Of a DNA stretch of 64,000 bases, positions 17,330-25,915 are shown one piece after another. A program made the position numbers and the translations under genes. Position 1 is the stretch's first letter, and each line of letters opens with the position of its first letter. The notes under the pieces are model-generated. The model worked only from the letters and a program-made list of their open reading frames with translations, did no database searches and had not been told where the DNA came from. Source of the stretch: an uncultured Flavobacteriia bacterium (GTDB lineage Bacteria > Bacteroidota > Bacteroidia > Flavobacteriales_D > Crocinitomicaceae); NCBI GenBank assembly GCA_937975705.1, contig CALJTX010000020.1:62001-126000 (forward strand). The letters are read 5' to 3'.

Positions 17330-19884
17330 ATAAAATACTCGTTTTTTTAATGCTGTTTAGCACCGGTTTAGTGCTGGCCCAAACCCCAAATACATTGGGT
17401 GGTTTGGCGTTTGATTACGCCAATCCCCAAACCTTTGAAATTGGTCCGGTCCGCGTTGTGGGTGCTGACAACTACGATCACCAAGCCATCAAACTCATTG
17501 CCGGTTTGCGCACGGGTCAAAAAATCACTTTGCCGAGTCAGCAAATCAATAAAGCGATTCAAAGCCTTTGGGCAGAAGGCCTTTTTTCAGACGTGGCTAT
17601 TTATGCGGAAAAAGAAGTGGGTGGTATCGTTTATTTGGTCATCGAACTCAGCCCAAGACCCAAACTTTCGAAATTTAGATTTGTGGGGGTAAACAAACGC
17701 GAAGCCGACAAGCTAAGAGAGGAAATATCTTTATACGCAGGCAAAACCATTACCGAAAACCTCGTTTTTGAAACCAACAGCAAGATCAGGAGCTATTACC
17801 GCGACAAAGGCTTTTATCACACGAAAGTCCAAATCAATCGCCAACTCGACACCCTCATCAATAATTCTGAAATATTCGTTATCCAAGTGGATAAAGGGGT
17901 CAAAGTAGGCATCAAAGAAATCGAATTTGTGGGCGTTACGTCTGTGCCAATCTGGAAATTAAGAATGGCCATGAAAGACACCAAGCAAAAAGGCCCACAA
18001 CGCATCTTCAAGCGCTCTAAGTACACCGAGAGCAGCTATGCAACCGACAAAGCCGCTTTACTCTCTAAATTCAATGCAGAAGGCCTCAGAGATGCCACCA
18101 TTTTGAAAGATTCTGTTTTTATGCTCGATGAAAAGAACATGAAAATCCGCATTGAAATCAGCGAGGGTGAGAAATACTATTTTGGCGAAATCGAATGGAT
18201 TGGCAACTCAAAATACCGCTCTAGTTTTCTAGACACTGTTCTAGGCATCAAGCCCGGTGACCTTTACAACAAAGATTTATTCAATCAGCGCTTATATGGC
18301 AATGGAGATGGACGCGATATTTCTTCGCTCTACATGGACCGCGGCTATTTGTTTTTCCAAATTTCTCCTGTAGAAACAGGAGTTAAAGACAACAAAATCA
18401 ATCACCAAGTGCGTTTGATAGAGGGCAAAGAGGCGCACATCGGAACGGTAACTGTACGCGGAAACACCAAAACAAACGACCACGTCATTTTGCGCGAAAT
18501 CCGCACCAAGCCCGGCGACCTCTTCAACAAAGCAGACATCATGCGTACGCAGCGCGAGTTGGCACAGCTCGGCTTTTTCGATGAGCAAGGTTTTCAGGTG
18601 AATCCCAAACCGAATCCGGCAAACGGAACCGTAGATATCGAATACGTTGTTGCAGAAAAGTCCAGTGATCAAATTGAACTTTCTGGAGGCTACGGCGGCG
18701 CCGGACCAAATACGTCTGGACGTGTAATCGGTACGCTCGGTTTGTCTTTTAACAATTTCTCGACCAAAAACTTTTTCAAGAAAGATGCTTGGAGCCCACT
18801 TCCGGGTGGCGACGGCCAGCGCCTGACCATTCGTGCGCAATCTACCGGACGCTATTATCAGGGATATAACTTTTCTTTTACCGAACCATGGTTGGGCGGC
18901 AAGAAACCGAACTCTCTCACTTTCTACGTAACCAACTCTTCTATTTCTACAAATGGTTTGTTGCGCACCAACCCTGCCTATAACGGCATTTCTATTTCGG
19001 GAGCTGGTGTGGCCATGGGCCGTCGCAAAAAATGGCCAGATGATTATTTTGTAGCCAACTATGAGCTGTCTTATCAGTATTATGACGTCCAGAATTATTC
19101 GTTTTTCCCACTTTTCCAGAATGGCTATGCGAATGATATCTCTTTGAAGTATACCTTACAACGCAGTTCTGTAAGCGCACCAATTTATCCTCAAAATGGC
19201 TCCAACTTTACGTTTTCTGCCAAAGCTACCGCGCCTTACTCTATGTTTGGTCCAGAAAAAGATTACGCTAGCATGACGCAGCAAGAACGCTACAAATATT
19301 TGGAGTATTTCAAATTGAAGTTTACGGGCGAGTGGTATACGCCTTTGACTGCCGATAAAAAACTTGTCTTGATGTCACGTTTTGGCTTTGGCTATATGGG
19401 TGCTTACAACAAGGCTAAAGGCATTTCTCCTTTTGACCGCTTTATCATGGGTGGTAGCGGCCTCACCGGTATGGGTGCAAACCAAATTGGCGGACGTGAA
19501 ATCATCGCTTTGCGCGGCTACGAGGACCAAACTATTTCTTCTTCAGGAGGCGATCCGATTGTGGCTAAATACACTTTGGAATTGCGCTACCCGATTTCCC
19601 TCAACCCGCAAGCAACTTTTTATGCGTTGTCATTCTTAGAAGCTGGCAATACGTATCCGAGCTTTGACAAATTCAATCCATTTAATGTGAAACGTACAGC
19701 AGGTGTGGGTATCCGCGTCTTTTTACCGATGTTTGGTATGTTGGGCCTTGACTACGGTTTAGGTTTTGACCAAATGGATGCGTGGGCAAGTGGCTTTGGA
19801 AAAGGATCAGATGTAGACATCAAAGCCAAAGGCTATTATCCTAAATTGACATTTACAATCGGGATGAACCTCGGAGAATTGTAG
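17326..19884 (+). CDS. bamA: Outer membrane protein assembly factor BamA
   Basis: Omp85-family insertase of the beta-barrel assembly machine (852 aa). The signal peptide is MNKILVFLMLFSTGLVLAQ; residues about 30-430 hold the POTRA domains (recurring G-x-F-N-xxx patterns such as GIKPGDLYNKDLFNQ and TKPGDLFNKADIMRTQREL), and the rest is the 16-stranded barrel. The conserved barrel loop-6 motif is seen as ALRGYEDQ (equivalent to VRGF/Y). It starts inside the uppS stop and is followed 42 nt later by the two periplasmic chaperone genes, the conserved order for this phylum. Confidence 0.96.
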   Translation: MNKILVFLMLFSTGLVLAQTPNTLGGLAFDYANPQTFEIGPVRVVGADNYDHQAIKLIAGLRTGQKITLPSQQINKAIQSLWAEGLFSDVAIYAEKEVGGIVYLVIELSPRPKLSKFRFVGVNKREADKLREEISLYAGKTITENLVFETNSKIRSYYRDKGFYHTKVQINRQLDTLINNSEIFVIQVDKGVKVGIKEIEFVGVTSVPIWKLRMAMKDTKQKGPQRIFKRSKYTESSYATDKAALLSKFNAEGLRDATILKDSVFMLDEKNMKIRIEISEGEKYYFGEIEWIGNSKYRSSFLDTVLGIKPGDLYNKDLFNQRLYGNGDGRDISSLYMDRGYLFFQISPVETGVKDNKINHQVRLIEGKEAHIGTVTVRGNTKTNDHVILREIRTKPGDLFNKADIMRTQRELAQLGFFDEQGFQVNPKPNPANGTVDIEYVVAEKSSDQIELSGGYGGAGPNTSGRVIGTLGLSFNNFSTKNFFKKDAWSPLPGGDGQRLTIRAQSTGRYYQGYNFSFTEPWLGGKKPNSLTFYVTNSSISTNGLLRTNPAYNGISISGAGVAMGRRKKWPDDYFVANYELSYQYYDVQNYSFFPLFQNGYANDISLKYTLQRSSVSAPIYPQNGSNFTFSAKATAPYSMFGPEKDYASMTQQERYKYLEYFKLKFTGEWYTPLTADKKLVLMSRFGFGYMGAYNKAKGISPFDRFIMGGSGLTGMGANQIGGREIIALRGYEDQTISSSGGDPIVAKYTLELRYPISLNPQATFYALSFLEAGNTYPSFDKFNPFNVKRTAGVGIRVFLPMFGMLGLDYGLGFDQMDAWASGFGKGSDVDIKAKGYYPKLTFTIGMNLGEL

Positions 19885-19901
19885 CATTAACAATAAATTG
19901 G

Positions 19902-19909
19902 TAACTTCG
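19902..19909 (+). promoter_or_regulatory. Putative internal promoter before the first skp gene
   Basis: TAACTTCG resembles TAnnTTTG with T7 replaced by C, and a TTG (19879-19881) stands 20 nt upstream, the correct -33 spacing. Two other genes here have a TAnnTTCG variant (uppS and the GT4 gene). Confidence 0.35.
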
Positions 19910-19926
19910 TCGTTCTAAGCACGCAA

Positions 19927-20445
19927 ATGAAACACATGAAATATCTTGCACTCCTTTTATTGGTTTTTGGCATGCAATTTGTCAGTGCGCAGACCTACGC
20001 TTTTATCGACTCTGATTACATCCTAGAAAATGTTCCAGAGTACGCAGAAGCAAAAGAACGCCTCGATAAAATGGCCGAACGCTGGACCAAAGAAATCGAA
20101 GACCGTTACGCGACCATTAAAAACTTAAAAAGTAATTTTGACCGCGAGGAAGTACTCCTTCCAAAAGAGGAAAGAGAAAAAAGAAAAATTGAAATAGAAA
20201 AACTCGAGCAAGAAGCCATCGATCTTCAGACCCAGCACTTTGGTTCAAATGGCGATTACTTCCAAAAGCGACAAGAGTTGATCAAACCAATACAAGACCG
20301 CGTTTTCACCGCAATGAAAAAAGTGGCCAAAAGAGAAGGTTACGCTTTTGTTTTTGACAAAGCCAACCAAAGTAATTTGCTTTATGCAGAAAAAGAATTC
20401 GATATCTCAGATGCGGTACTCGAAGAAATGGGAATAACTAAATAA
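19927..20445 (+). CDS. OmpH/Skp family periplasmic chaperone, copy 1
   Basis: A 172-aa Skp-like protein that in this family holds unfolded outer-membrane proteins on the way to BamA. The signal peptide ends about FVSAQ; the mature part has a beta start (TYAFIDSDYILENVPEYAEAK) then a long charged coiled coil (residues 40-115) and a C-terminal beta pair (GYAFVFDKANQ, LLYAEKEFDISDAVL). A second ATG three codons in (19936) may be the true start. It lies 8 nt before a second paralogue, and after bamA, the usual tandem arrangement in Bacteroidota. Confidence 0.92.
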   Translation: MKHMKYLALLLLVFGMQFVSAQTYAFIDSDYILENVPEYAEAKERLDKMAERWTKEIEDRYATIKNLKSNFDREEVLLPKEEREKRKIEIEKLEQEAIDLQTQHFGSNGDYFQKRQELIKPIQDRVFTAMKKVAKREGYAFVFDKANQSNLLYAEKEFDISDAVLEEMGITK

Positions 20446-20453
20446 ATATAAAA

Positions 20454-20966
20454 ATGAAAAATGTAATACTCGGGCTGTTTGTTGTTATCGGATTCAGCAC
20501 TTTTGCTCAGACTAAAATCGGACACGTAGACTCTCAAAAGTTACTCGACACACTGCCATCGCGTGATATCGCAATTAAAAAATTGGATTCCATGAAAACG
20601 GCCGGTATGCAAGAATTGCAATTGATGGATGCTGATTTCCAAAAGGCTTATCAAGATTATACAGTGAATCAAGCGAGCAAGTCGCCGGCAGAGCGTCAAA
20701 TCATCGAAGGGCGCTTGATGCAAAAACAACAAATGCTTGAAGCTACCCAAGCTTCTTTGGAAGAAGGTTTGCAAATCATGAGTGAAGAATTAAATAAACC
20801 AATCCTAGATCGCGTTCAAAAAGCAATCGACATCGTTGCTGAGCGCAAGAAATTGAACTACGTACTTGACGTTTCAGCTACTATGTATTCAAAAGGTGGT
20901 ATTGACATCACCAGTGAAGTTATCGTTGAGCTTTTATTGCTCGATGCAGCCGCAACTAAGAAATAA
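20454..20966 (+). CDS. OmpH/Skp family periplasmic chaperone, copy 2
   Basis: A second Skp-like chaperone (170 aa) with signal peptide MKNVILGLFVVIGFSTFAQ, the start KIGHVDSQKLLDTLPSRDIA, coiled-coil arms about residues 45-110 and the closing NYVLDVSATMYSKGGIDIT. It diverges clearly from the first copy, so they are an old duplication rather than a recent one; different clients or a heterotrimer are possible. A strong terminator follows, ending the envelope unit before murI, which has its own promoter. Confidence 0.92.
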   Translation: MKNVILGLFVVIGFSTFAQTKIGHVDSQKLLDTLPSRDIAIKKLDSMKTAGMQELQLMDADFQKAYQDYTVNQASKSPAERQIIEGRLMQKQQMLEATQASLEEGLQIMSEELNKPILDRVQKAIDIVAERKKLNYVLDVSATMYSKGGIDITSEVIVELLLLDAAATKK

Positions 20967-20984
20967 GATCCAATCAAACATAAG

Positions 20985-21013
20985 AAAAGGGCAGCCATTG
21001 GTTGCCCTTTTTT
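20985..21013 (+). terminator. Rho-independent terminator after the skp pair
   Basis: An AAAAGGGCA...TGCCCTTTTTT stem with inner CC-ATT-GG pairing and a T tail. It separates the skp genes from the murI promoter 4 nt later. Confidence 0.8.
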
Positions 21014-21016
21014 CGT

Positions 21017-21024
21017 TAGCTTTG
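21017..21024 (+). promoter_or_regulatory. -7 element of murI, 4 nt from its GTG
   Basis: TAGCTTTG (TAnnTTTG) ends 4 nt before the GTG start at 21029, again predicting a leaderless message. Confidence 0.5.
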
Positions 21025-21028
21025 GTTT

Positions 21029-21853
21029 GTGGAAGTACTCGGTCCTATTGGTGTTTTTGATTCTGGCTACGGCGGGCTCACCGTTTTGGCTGAATTGCGC
21101 GCTCAACTTCCGCAACACGACTTCTTATATTTCGGTGACAACGCGCGCGCGCCGTATGGCAATCGTTCGTTTGATGTCGTGTATGAATTTACGCTAGAGG
21201 CGGTGAAGTTTTTGTTTGATCAAGGTTGTCCATTGGTCATTTTAGCGTGCAATACGGCCTCTGCAAAGGCCTTGCGCACCATCCAGCAAAAAGACCTTCC
21301 TGTGTTGGCGCCAAACAACCGCGTCCTTGGCGTTATTAGGCCAAGCACCGAAGTGCTCGGAGAACGTAGTAAAAGCGGTCATGTGGGCATTTTAGGAACG
21401 GTTGGCACCATCAGTTCTGGTTCTTATCCAATTGAGTTGGCCAAATTTGCCCCACAAGTAGAAGTGCATCAACACGCTTGCCCCATGTGGGTGCCACTCA
21501 TAGAAAACCAGCAATACGCGCACAAGGCAGGCCAGTTATTTATCTCCGAAGATGTGCAAGCCATCATGAATCAGCACCCGGACATTGATACAATTTTATT
21601 GGCGTGTACGCATTATCCTGTTTTAAAGCAACAGATAGAACAAATTGTTGGCCCTCAAGTACAAGTAGTTGCTCAAGGCGCGATAGTAGCAGAAAAACTC
21701 AAAGCGTATTTAGAAGCACATCCAGAAATGGACCAACGCCTCTCAAAGACAGCAAACACTGTTTACTTCACTTCTGAGACGCCAAAGGTATTTGATGAGA
21801 AGGCGAGTTATTTTCTTCAGCAAGAAGTGGCCTCTAAGCACCACAGTTTTTAA
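21029..21853 (+). CDS. murI: Glutamate racemase
   Basis: MurI (274 aa) makes D-glutamate for peptidoglycan. The two catalytic cysteines are in LACNTASAKAL and LLACTHYPVL, and the substrate-binding IGVFDSGYGGLTVL starts at residue 7, with YFGDNARAPYGNRS after it. GTG at 21029 is the only sensible start: it gives six residues before the conserved block and lies directly after a -7 element. It closes the uppS-bamA-skp cluster but has its own promoter, and it converges on the DUF4296 gene with 4 nt between stop codons. Confidence 0.96.
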   Translation: MEVLGPIGVFDSGYGGLTVLAELRAQLPQHDFLYFGDNARAPYGNRSFDVVYEFTLEAVKFLFDQGCPLVILACNTASAKALRTIQQKDLPVLAPNNRVLGVIRPSTEVLGERSKSGHVGILGTVGTISSGSYPIELAKFAPQVEVHQHACPMWVPLIENQQYAHKAGQLFISEDVQAIMNQHPDIDTILLACTHYPVLKQQIEQIVGPQVQVVAQGAIVAEKLKAYLEAHPEMDQRLSKTANTVYFTSETPKVFDEKASYFLQQEVASKHHSF

Positions 21854-21857
21854 AAGC

Positions 21858-22181
21858 TTAATGCACCTTTCTGCTTAAATCAGTAAGTAGTTGTTCGTTC
21901 AGTGCTTTTTGTAGCTCGGGATGAGCCGCATAATAATTCAGACTCTTTTTGAAAGAGGCTTTGGTACAACCTGCTTTTTTGAAAATGCTTTTGACAGAAA
22001 GGTCTAAGGCTTCTTTGTATTGACTCGGCACGCCATAACGGCTTTGAAAGTGCGTTTCCAATAAAGTAATTTCTTCTACCAATGGTGCCATTTGAGCAAG
22101 AGGAAGAATGCCATCAGGAACACTTTGCTCTTGGCAAGCGTTCAGCAACAAGAGGCAGCTTAGCAGCGCAGCAAATTTCAT
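21858..22181 (-). CDS. DUF4296 domain lipoprotein
   Basis: 107 residues with a lipoprotein signal (MKFAALLSCLLLLNAC, lipobox LLNAC), so anchored in the membrane after lipid modification. The remainder is helical and includes the DUF4296-like LVEEITLLETHFQSRYGVP and SLNYYAAHPELQKALNEQL. Function unknown. It overlaps the preceding dihydroorotase gene by 4 nt, and the GT2-dihydroorotase-DUF4296 order is a conserved Flavobacteriia arrangement as far as I recall; the meaning of the linkage is not known. Confidence 0.85.
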   Translation of the reverse strand: MKFAALLSCLLLLNACQEQSVPDGILPLAQMAPLVEEITLLETHFQSRYGVPSQYKEALDLSVKSIFKKAGCTKASFKKSLNYYAAHPELQKALNEQLLTDLSRKVH

Positions 22182-23515
22182 CGAGGGATAAATAAAAGAC
22201 GTTCGCCTAAATGCTGCTCGATAATTTTGGTACCGGCATAAACACAGTTGCCATTGACGTAGGTGCTGTGAATATGGTGTGTGAATTGATGCCCTTCAAA
22301 TGGAGACCAACCGCACTTGTATAGCAAGTCCGCTTTATGAACAGGTTTGTCTGGAGTGGGTGCAACAAGTACCAAATCGGCGGCATAACCCTCGCGGATG
22401 TAACCTCTTTCTTTGATACGAAATAAGGTGGCGGGTGCGTGGGCCATTTTTTCGACGACGCGCTCTAGGGTGATTTTCCCTTCGTTCACTTTATCGAGCA
22501 TGGCTAAAAGGGCGTGTTGTACCAGCGGGCCACCAGAAGGTGCGGAGGAATAAGCTTGTGCTTTTTCTTCGATGGTATGAGGGGCGTGGTCTGTGGCAAC
22601 GACATCAATACGGTCATCTAGAAGCGCTTCCCAGATACCTTCTCTGTCGAAAGCGGTTTTAACCGCGGGGTTCCACTTGATGAGGTTGCCCTTTGAAGCA
22701 TAGTCTGCATCGCTGAACCATAAATGATGGATACACGCTTCTGCCGTAATTTTCTTTTGATCGAGCGGAAGGGTGTTGTCGAATAAGTGCGTTTCTTTTG
22801 CCGTTGAAATATGAAGAACATGCAGTCGGGCACCATGTTTTTTTGCCAGCGCAACGGCTTTTGAAGAAGATAAATAGCAAGCTTCTTCGCTGCGGATAAG
22901 CGGATGTGCACTTACGGGTATGGACTCGCCGTATTTTTCTTGAAATGCTGCTAAATTGGCTCTAACGGTAGTTTCGTCTTCGCAGTGCGTGGCAATGAGC
23001 GCACCCACGCGTGAAAACAAGCCCTCTAAGACACTTTCTTTGTCGACGAGCATATTGCCTGTAGAAGACCCCATAAAAACCTTTACGCCGCAAATTTTAG
23101 AAGTGTCAGTGCGCAGCACTTCTTCTAAGTTGTCATTGGAGGCCCCCATAAAAAAGGAGTAGTTGGCAATTGCGTTTTGGGCAGCAATTTGGTATTTGTC
23201 TTCGAGTAATTGTTGGGTGAGCGCGTTGGGTACTGTGTTGGGCATTTCCATGAAGCTGGTGATGCCTCCGGCGACTGCAGCGCGTGATTCAGTATAGATA
23301 TTGCCCTTGTGGGTTAGCCCTGGCTCGCGAAAATGAACTTGGTCGTCTATGCAACCGGGTAAAATGAATAGGCCACTTGCATCGATTTCTTGCACCTGCT
23401 CATGGAGTGCTATTTGGTCTGCAATTTTTTCGATTCTGCCCTTAGAAATAAGTATGTCGGCTGTAAATCTTTTGCCTTCATTGATGATAGTACCGTTCTT
23501 AATGATCGTTTTCAT
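22178..23515 (-). CDS. pyrC: Dihydroorotase
   Basis: An amidohydrolase (445 aa) of the class I dihydroorotase type that closes carbamoyl-aspartate to dihydroorotate in pyrimidine synthesis. The N-terminal metal motif, usually DxHxH-x-REPG, reads DDQVHFREPG, so the first zinc His is Gln, while THCEDE, LHVLHIST and the catalytic-Asp motif VATDHAPHT are present. I believe this QxH form is common in Bacteroidota, so activity is likely retained with an altered metal site, but it is worth testing. It is in an operon after the GT2 gene (7-nt gap) and overlaps the DUF4296 gene. Confidence 0.9.
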   Translation of the reverse strand: MKTIIKNGTIINEGKRFTADILISKGRIEKIADQIALHEQVQEIDASGLFILPGCIDDQVHFREPGLTHKGNIYTESRAAVAGGITSFMEMPNTVPNALTQQLLEDKYQIAAQNAIANYSFFMGASNDNLEEVLRTDTSKICGVKVFMGSSTGNMLVDKESVLEGLFSRVGALIATHCEDETTVRANLAAFQEKYGESIPVSAHPLIRSEEACYLSSSKAVALAKKHGARLHVLHISTAKETHLFDNTLPLDQKKITAEACIHHLWFSDADYASKGNLIKWNPAVKTAFDREGIWEALLDDRIDVVATDHAPHTIEEKAQAYSSAPSGGPLVQHALLAMLDKVNEGKITLERVVEKMAHAPATLFRIKERGYIREGYAADLVLVAPTPDKPVHKADLLYKCGWSPFEGHQFTHHIHSTYVNGNCVYAGTKIIEQHLGERLLFIPR

Positions 23516-23522
23516 TGTTGTA

Positions 23523-24239
23523 TTATTTCCATTTCATTTTGCGCATTTGCCAAACACCAAAAAAAGCTTCTTTGAAAATACCTTTGCTCATTTTTGATTC
23601 GCCCACAACGCGGTCAATAAAAGTGATCGGAATTTCTTTCACTTTAAAACCTAACTGAACTGCTGCATATTTCATACAAATTTGAAATGCATAGCCTTTA
23701 AAAGGAATTTGATCAAGGGGTATTTGCTCGAGCACTTTGTTGCGGTAACATTTAAAGCCTGCGGTTGTGTCTTTGATATTGAGCAAAAGAATAAGCCGTA
23801 CATAAACGCTGGCAAAATAGCTCATGAGGATGCGTTTGAGCGGCCAATTTCTGACTTTGCCGCCGCGCACATAACGCGAACCAATTGCGCAATCAGCGCC
23901 GTCTTCACATGCTTTGACCAAGCGGGGTAGGTCTTTTGGATTGTGCGAGAAGTCGCAGTCCATCTCGATGATGTAGGTGTAGTCGCGGTTTAGGGCCCAT
24001 TTGAAGCCATGGATGTAGGCGGTGCCGAGTCCTAATTTCCCTGGTCGCTTTTCTAAGAAAACGGAAGGAAACTTTTCCATAAGTGCTTCAATTTGAGCGG
24101 CTGTGCCGTCGGGGGAGTTGTCGTCGATGAAGAGAATATGGTAACCCTGTTGCAGCTCCATAACTGCCGAAATCATTTTGGAAATGTTTTCACGTTCGTT
24201 ATAGGTTGGAATAATGATGAGGGTTCTAGGGCTGGCCAT
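23523..24239 (-). CDS. GT2 glycosyltransferase, polyprenol monophosphomannose synthase-like
   Basis: A 238-aa GT-A enzyme like dolichol/polyprenol-phosphate mannose synthase, transferring a sugar from a nucleotide donor to a polyprenol phosphate on the cytosolic face. Motifs: IIIPTYNERENI, FIDDNSPDGTA, the metal-binding EMDCDFSHNP, and GSRYVRGGKVRNWPLKR. No C-terminal transmembrane helices as in the longer DPM form. An in-frame start at 24401 would add 54 residues through the rplY terminator and rplY itself, so the ATG at 24239 is chosen. It heads the operon with dihydroorotase and DUF4296 genes. Confidence 0.92.
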   Translation of the reverse strand: MASPRTLIIIPTYNERENISKMISAVMELQQGYHILFIDDNSPDGTAAQIEALMEKFPSVFLEKRPGKLGLGTAYIHGFKWALNRDYTYIIEMDCDFSHNPKDLPRLVKACEDGADCAIGSRYVRGGKVRNWPLKRILMSYFASVYVRLILLLNIKDTTAGFKCYRNKVLEQIPLDQIPFKGYAFQICMKYAAVQLGFKVKEIPITFIDRVVGESKMSKGIFKEAFFGVWQMRKMKWK

Positions 24240-24273
24240 ATCTAAGTGAACGAAATTAAAGAAGAAAAGTGAC

Positions 24274-24299
24274 AAAAAAAAACCGCCACTAGGGCGGTT
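24274..24299 (-). terminator. Rho-independent terminator after rplY
   Basis: On the minus strand a 7-bp perfect stem AACCGCC/GGCGGTT with a short loop is followed by nine T residues, directly after the rplY stop. Confidence 0.85.
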
Positions 24300-24321
24300 C
24301 TTAATTTGATGTAAATAAAGA

Positions 24322-24918
24322 CTATGCTTCTTCGTCCTCGTCCTCGTCGTCTCCGGCGTCAGCACCTTTGACAGCGCCACGAGCCATTTTGACGGCAACA
24401 ACTACTGCGTTAGCAGGGTCTAGGAATTGTACGCCAGGGATTTCGATGCTGCTTACGCGGATAGACTGACCAATACGGAGTTTGGTAATATCCAAAGTAA
24501 TTGCATCTGGCAATGCGCTTGGCAAACCAACACACTGCAATTGACGGAAAACTGTCATGAGTTTACCACCGGCCATTACACCACGAGAAGATCCTGTGAT
24601 GCGCACTGGCAATTTGACACGAACTTCTTTGTTTTCATCGAGTTCGTAGAAGTCAACGTGTTGAATGGTGTCTTTGGTTGGGTGTTGTTGCAACTCGCGA
24701 ATGATACCCACCGCTTTTTTACCTTCGATGTCGAGGGCAACCTGAAATACTTCAGGAGAAAAAACGATTTTGTCAATTGCTGTTCGCTTTACTGCGAAGT
24801 GAGTTTGCTCACCTTGACCGTAAAGCACACAAGGAACTAGGCCTGCATTACGCAAAGCCGCAGCATCCTTCTTCCCTACGTTCGCTCGGAGCGAACCGCT
24901 CAAATGTGCTGTTTTCAT
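24322..24918 (-). CDS. rplY: 50S ribosomal protein L25/general stress protein Ctc (long form)
   Basis: L25 of the TL5/CTC type (198 aa): the N-terminal L25 domain that binds 5S rRNA (SGSLRANVGKKDAAALRNAG, VPCVLYGQGEQTHFAVKR) and a C-terminal beta domain, ending in the acidic tail DAGDDEDEDEEA. Such an acidic tail is usual in this phylum. It starts 13 nt after prs in the same direction and is closed by a strong terminator, so prs-rplY form one transcript, a very widespread gene pair. Confidence 0.95.
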   Translation of the reverse strand: MKTAHLSGSLRANVGKKDAAALRNAGLVPCVLYGQGEQTHFAVKRTAIDKIVFSPEVFQVALDIEGKKAVGIIRELQQHPTKDTIQHVDFYELDENKEVRVKLPVRITGSSRGVMAGGKLMTVFRQLQCVGLPSALPDAITLDITKLRIGQSIRVSSIEIPGVQFLDPANAVVVAVKMARGAVKGADAGDDEDEDEEA

Positions 24919-24931
24919 GTTATATATTTAT

Positions 24932-25861
24932 TTAAGAGATTACAAAATGTGAACTGATCGATTCGTTGTTGACCAAACGCTTAATGACATCTGCAAAGAG
25001 GTCAGCAACGCTCACAACGCGAATTTTGTCGCTGTGCTTTTGAAGCGGAATGGTGTCGGTTACGATGAGTTCGGTGAGTTTAGAAGCGGCAATGCGTTCG
25101 AACGCAGGCCCGCTCAATACAGGGTGCGTGGTGAATGCGCGCACACTTTTAGCGCCTTTTTCGATGAGCAAATCGGCTGCGGTGGTGAGTGTACCAGCGG
25201 TGTCGCACATGTCGTCGATGATCACGACGTCTTTGCCAGCGACATCACCGATGACGGTCATTTCGGCAATTTCGTTTGCTTTTTTGCGGTTTTTGTGGCA
25301 AAGCACCAAGCCGCAATTGAGTTTCTTCGCGTAAGAATTAGCGCGTTTGGCTCCGCCGGCATCAGGTGCAGCAACCACGAGATTTTCATGGTCTAGTTTG
25401 TCTATTTCGTTGAAGAAAAGCGTAGATGCAAAGAGGTGATCTACTGGTACTTCAAAGAAACCTTGGATTTGATCGGCGTGGAGGTCCATGGTCATGATGC
25501 GGTCTACGCCGGCTGCCATGAGCATGTTAGCGACTAATTTGGCGCCAATAGCGACCCTTGGTTTGTCTTTGCGGTCTTGACGTGCAAAGCCAAAATAAGG
25601 AATAACTGCAATGATTTTGCGCGCAGATGCACGACGCGCAGCATCGATGAGCAATAGGAGTTCGAATAAGTTTTCGGTAGGAGGCATAGTGGATTGGACG
25701 ATGAACACATCCTGACCTCTAACTGTTTCTTCGAAAGATGGTTGGAATTCGCCGTCGGAAAAAACACTTACCTTGACGTCGCCAAGAGCTGCGCCAAATG
25801 ATTTAGCGATGTTGGCTGCGAGTTGTTCAGAAGCCCTGCCTGCAAAGATTTTTACGCCCAC
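24932..25861 (-). CDS. prs: Ribose-phosphate pyrophosphokinase (PRPP synthetase)
   Basis: Makes PRPP for purine, pyrimidine, NAD, His and Trp synthesis. The 309-aa form starts at GTG 25861 (VGVKIFAGRASEQLA). Motifs: the flexible-loop IPYFGFARQDRK, the metal site MTMDLHADQIQGFF, PDAGGAKRANSYA and the PRPP loop VVIIDDMCDTAGTL. An in-frame upstream start (25924) would run through the promoter of the divergent exporter, so the GTG is preferred; TACCTTTG on the minus strand (25880-25887) is its probable -7 element, giving an 18-nt leader. Directly upstream of rplY. Confidence 0.96.
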   Translation of the reverse strand: MGVKIFAGRASEQLAANIAKSFGAALGDVKVSVFSDGEFQPSFEETVRGQDVFIVQSTMPPTENLFELLLLIDAARRASARKIIAVIPYFGFARQDRKDKPRVAIGAKLVANMLMAAGVDRIMTMDLHADQIQGFFEVPVDHLFASTLFFNEIDKLDHENLVVAAPDAGGAKRANSYAKKLNCGLVLCHKNRKKANEIAEMTVIGDVAGKDVVIIDDMCDTAGTLTTAADLLIEKGAKSVRAFTTHPVLSGPAFERIAASKLTELIVTDTIPLQKHSDKIRVVSVADLFADVIKRLVNNESISSHFVIS

Positions 25862-25879
25862 GTTACTTAAAATTGGATG

Positions 25880-25887
25880 CAAAGGTA
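25880..25887 (-). promoter_or_regulatory. -7 element of prs-rplY
   Basis: Minus-strand TACCTTTG matches TAnnTTTG; 18 nt to the prs GTG. Thirteen nt away is the opposite-facing exporter promoter, so the two transcription units share a 54-bp divergent region. Confidence 0.55.
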
Positions 25888-25900
25888 AGGAATTAAGAAC

Positions 25901-25908
25901 TAATTTTG
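25901..25908 (+). promoter_or_regulatory. -7 element of the ABC exporter operon, 7 nt from its ATG
   Basis: TAATTTTG matches TAnnTTTG and ends 7 nt before the ATG at 25916, predicting a leader of about zero to a few nt. Confidence 0.55.
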
Positions 25909-25915
25909 TAACACA

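Noticed and set aside
18292..18840. 182-codon ORF on the minus strand
   Set aside because: It lies antisense within bamA, whose domain structure is continuous; the translation has no recognisable domain.
19876..19896. Operator-like GAATTGT-N7-ACAATAA at the bamA stop
   Set aside because: Five of seven left-arm bases match, right arm perfect; no relation to the glucan locus. It shows that weak copies of the motif arise by chance in this AT-rich DNA and limits confidence in site 4.
24427..24840. 137-codon plus-strand ORF
   Set aside because: Antisense shadow of rplY.
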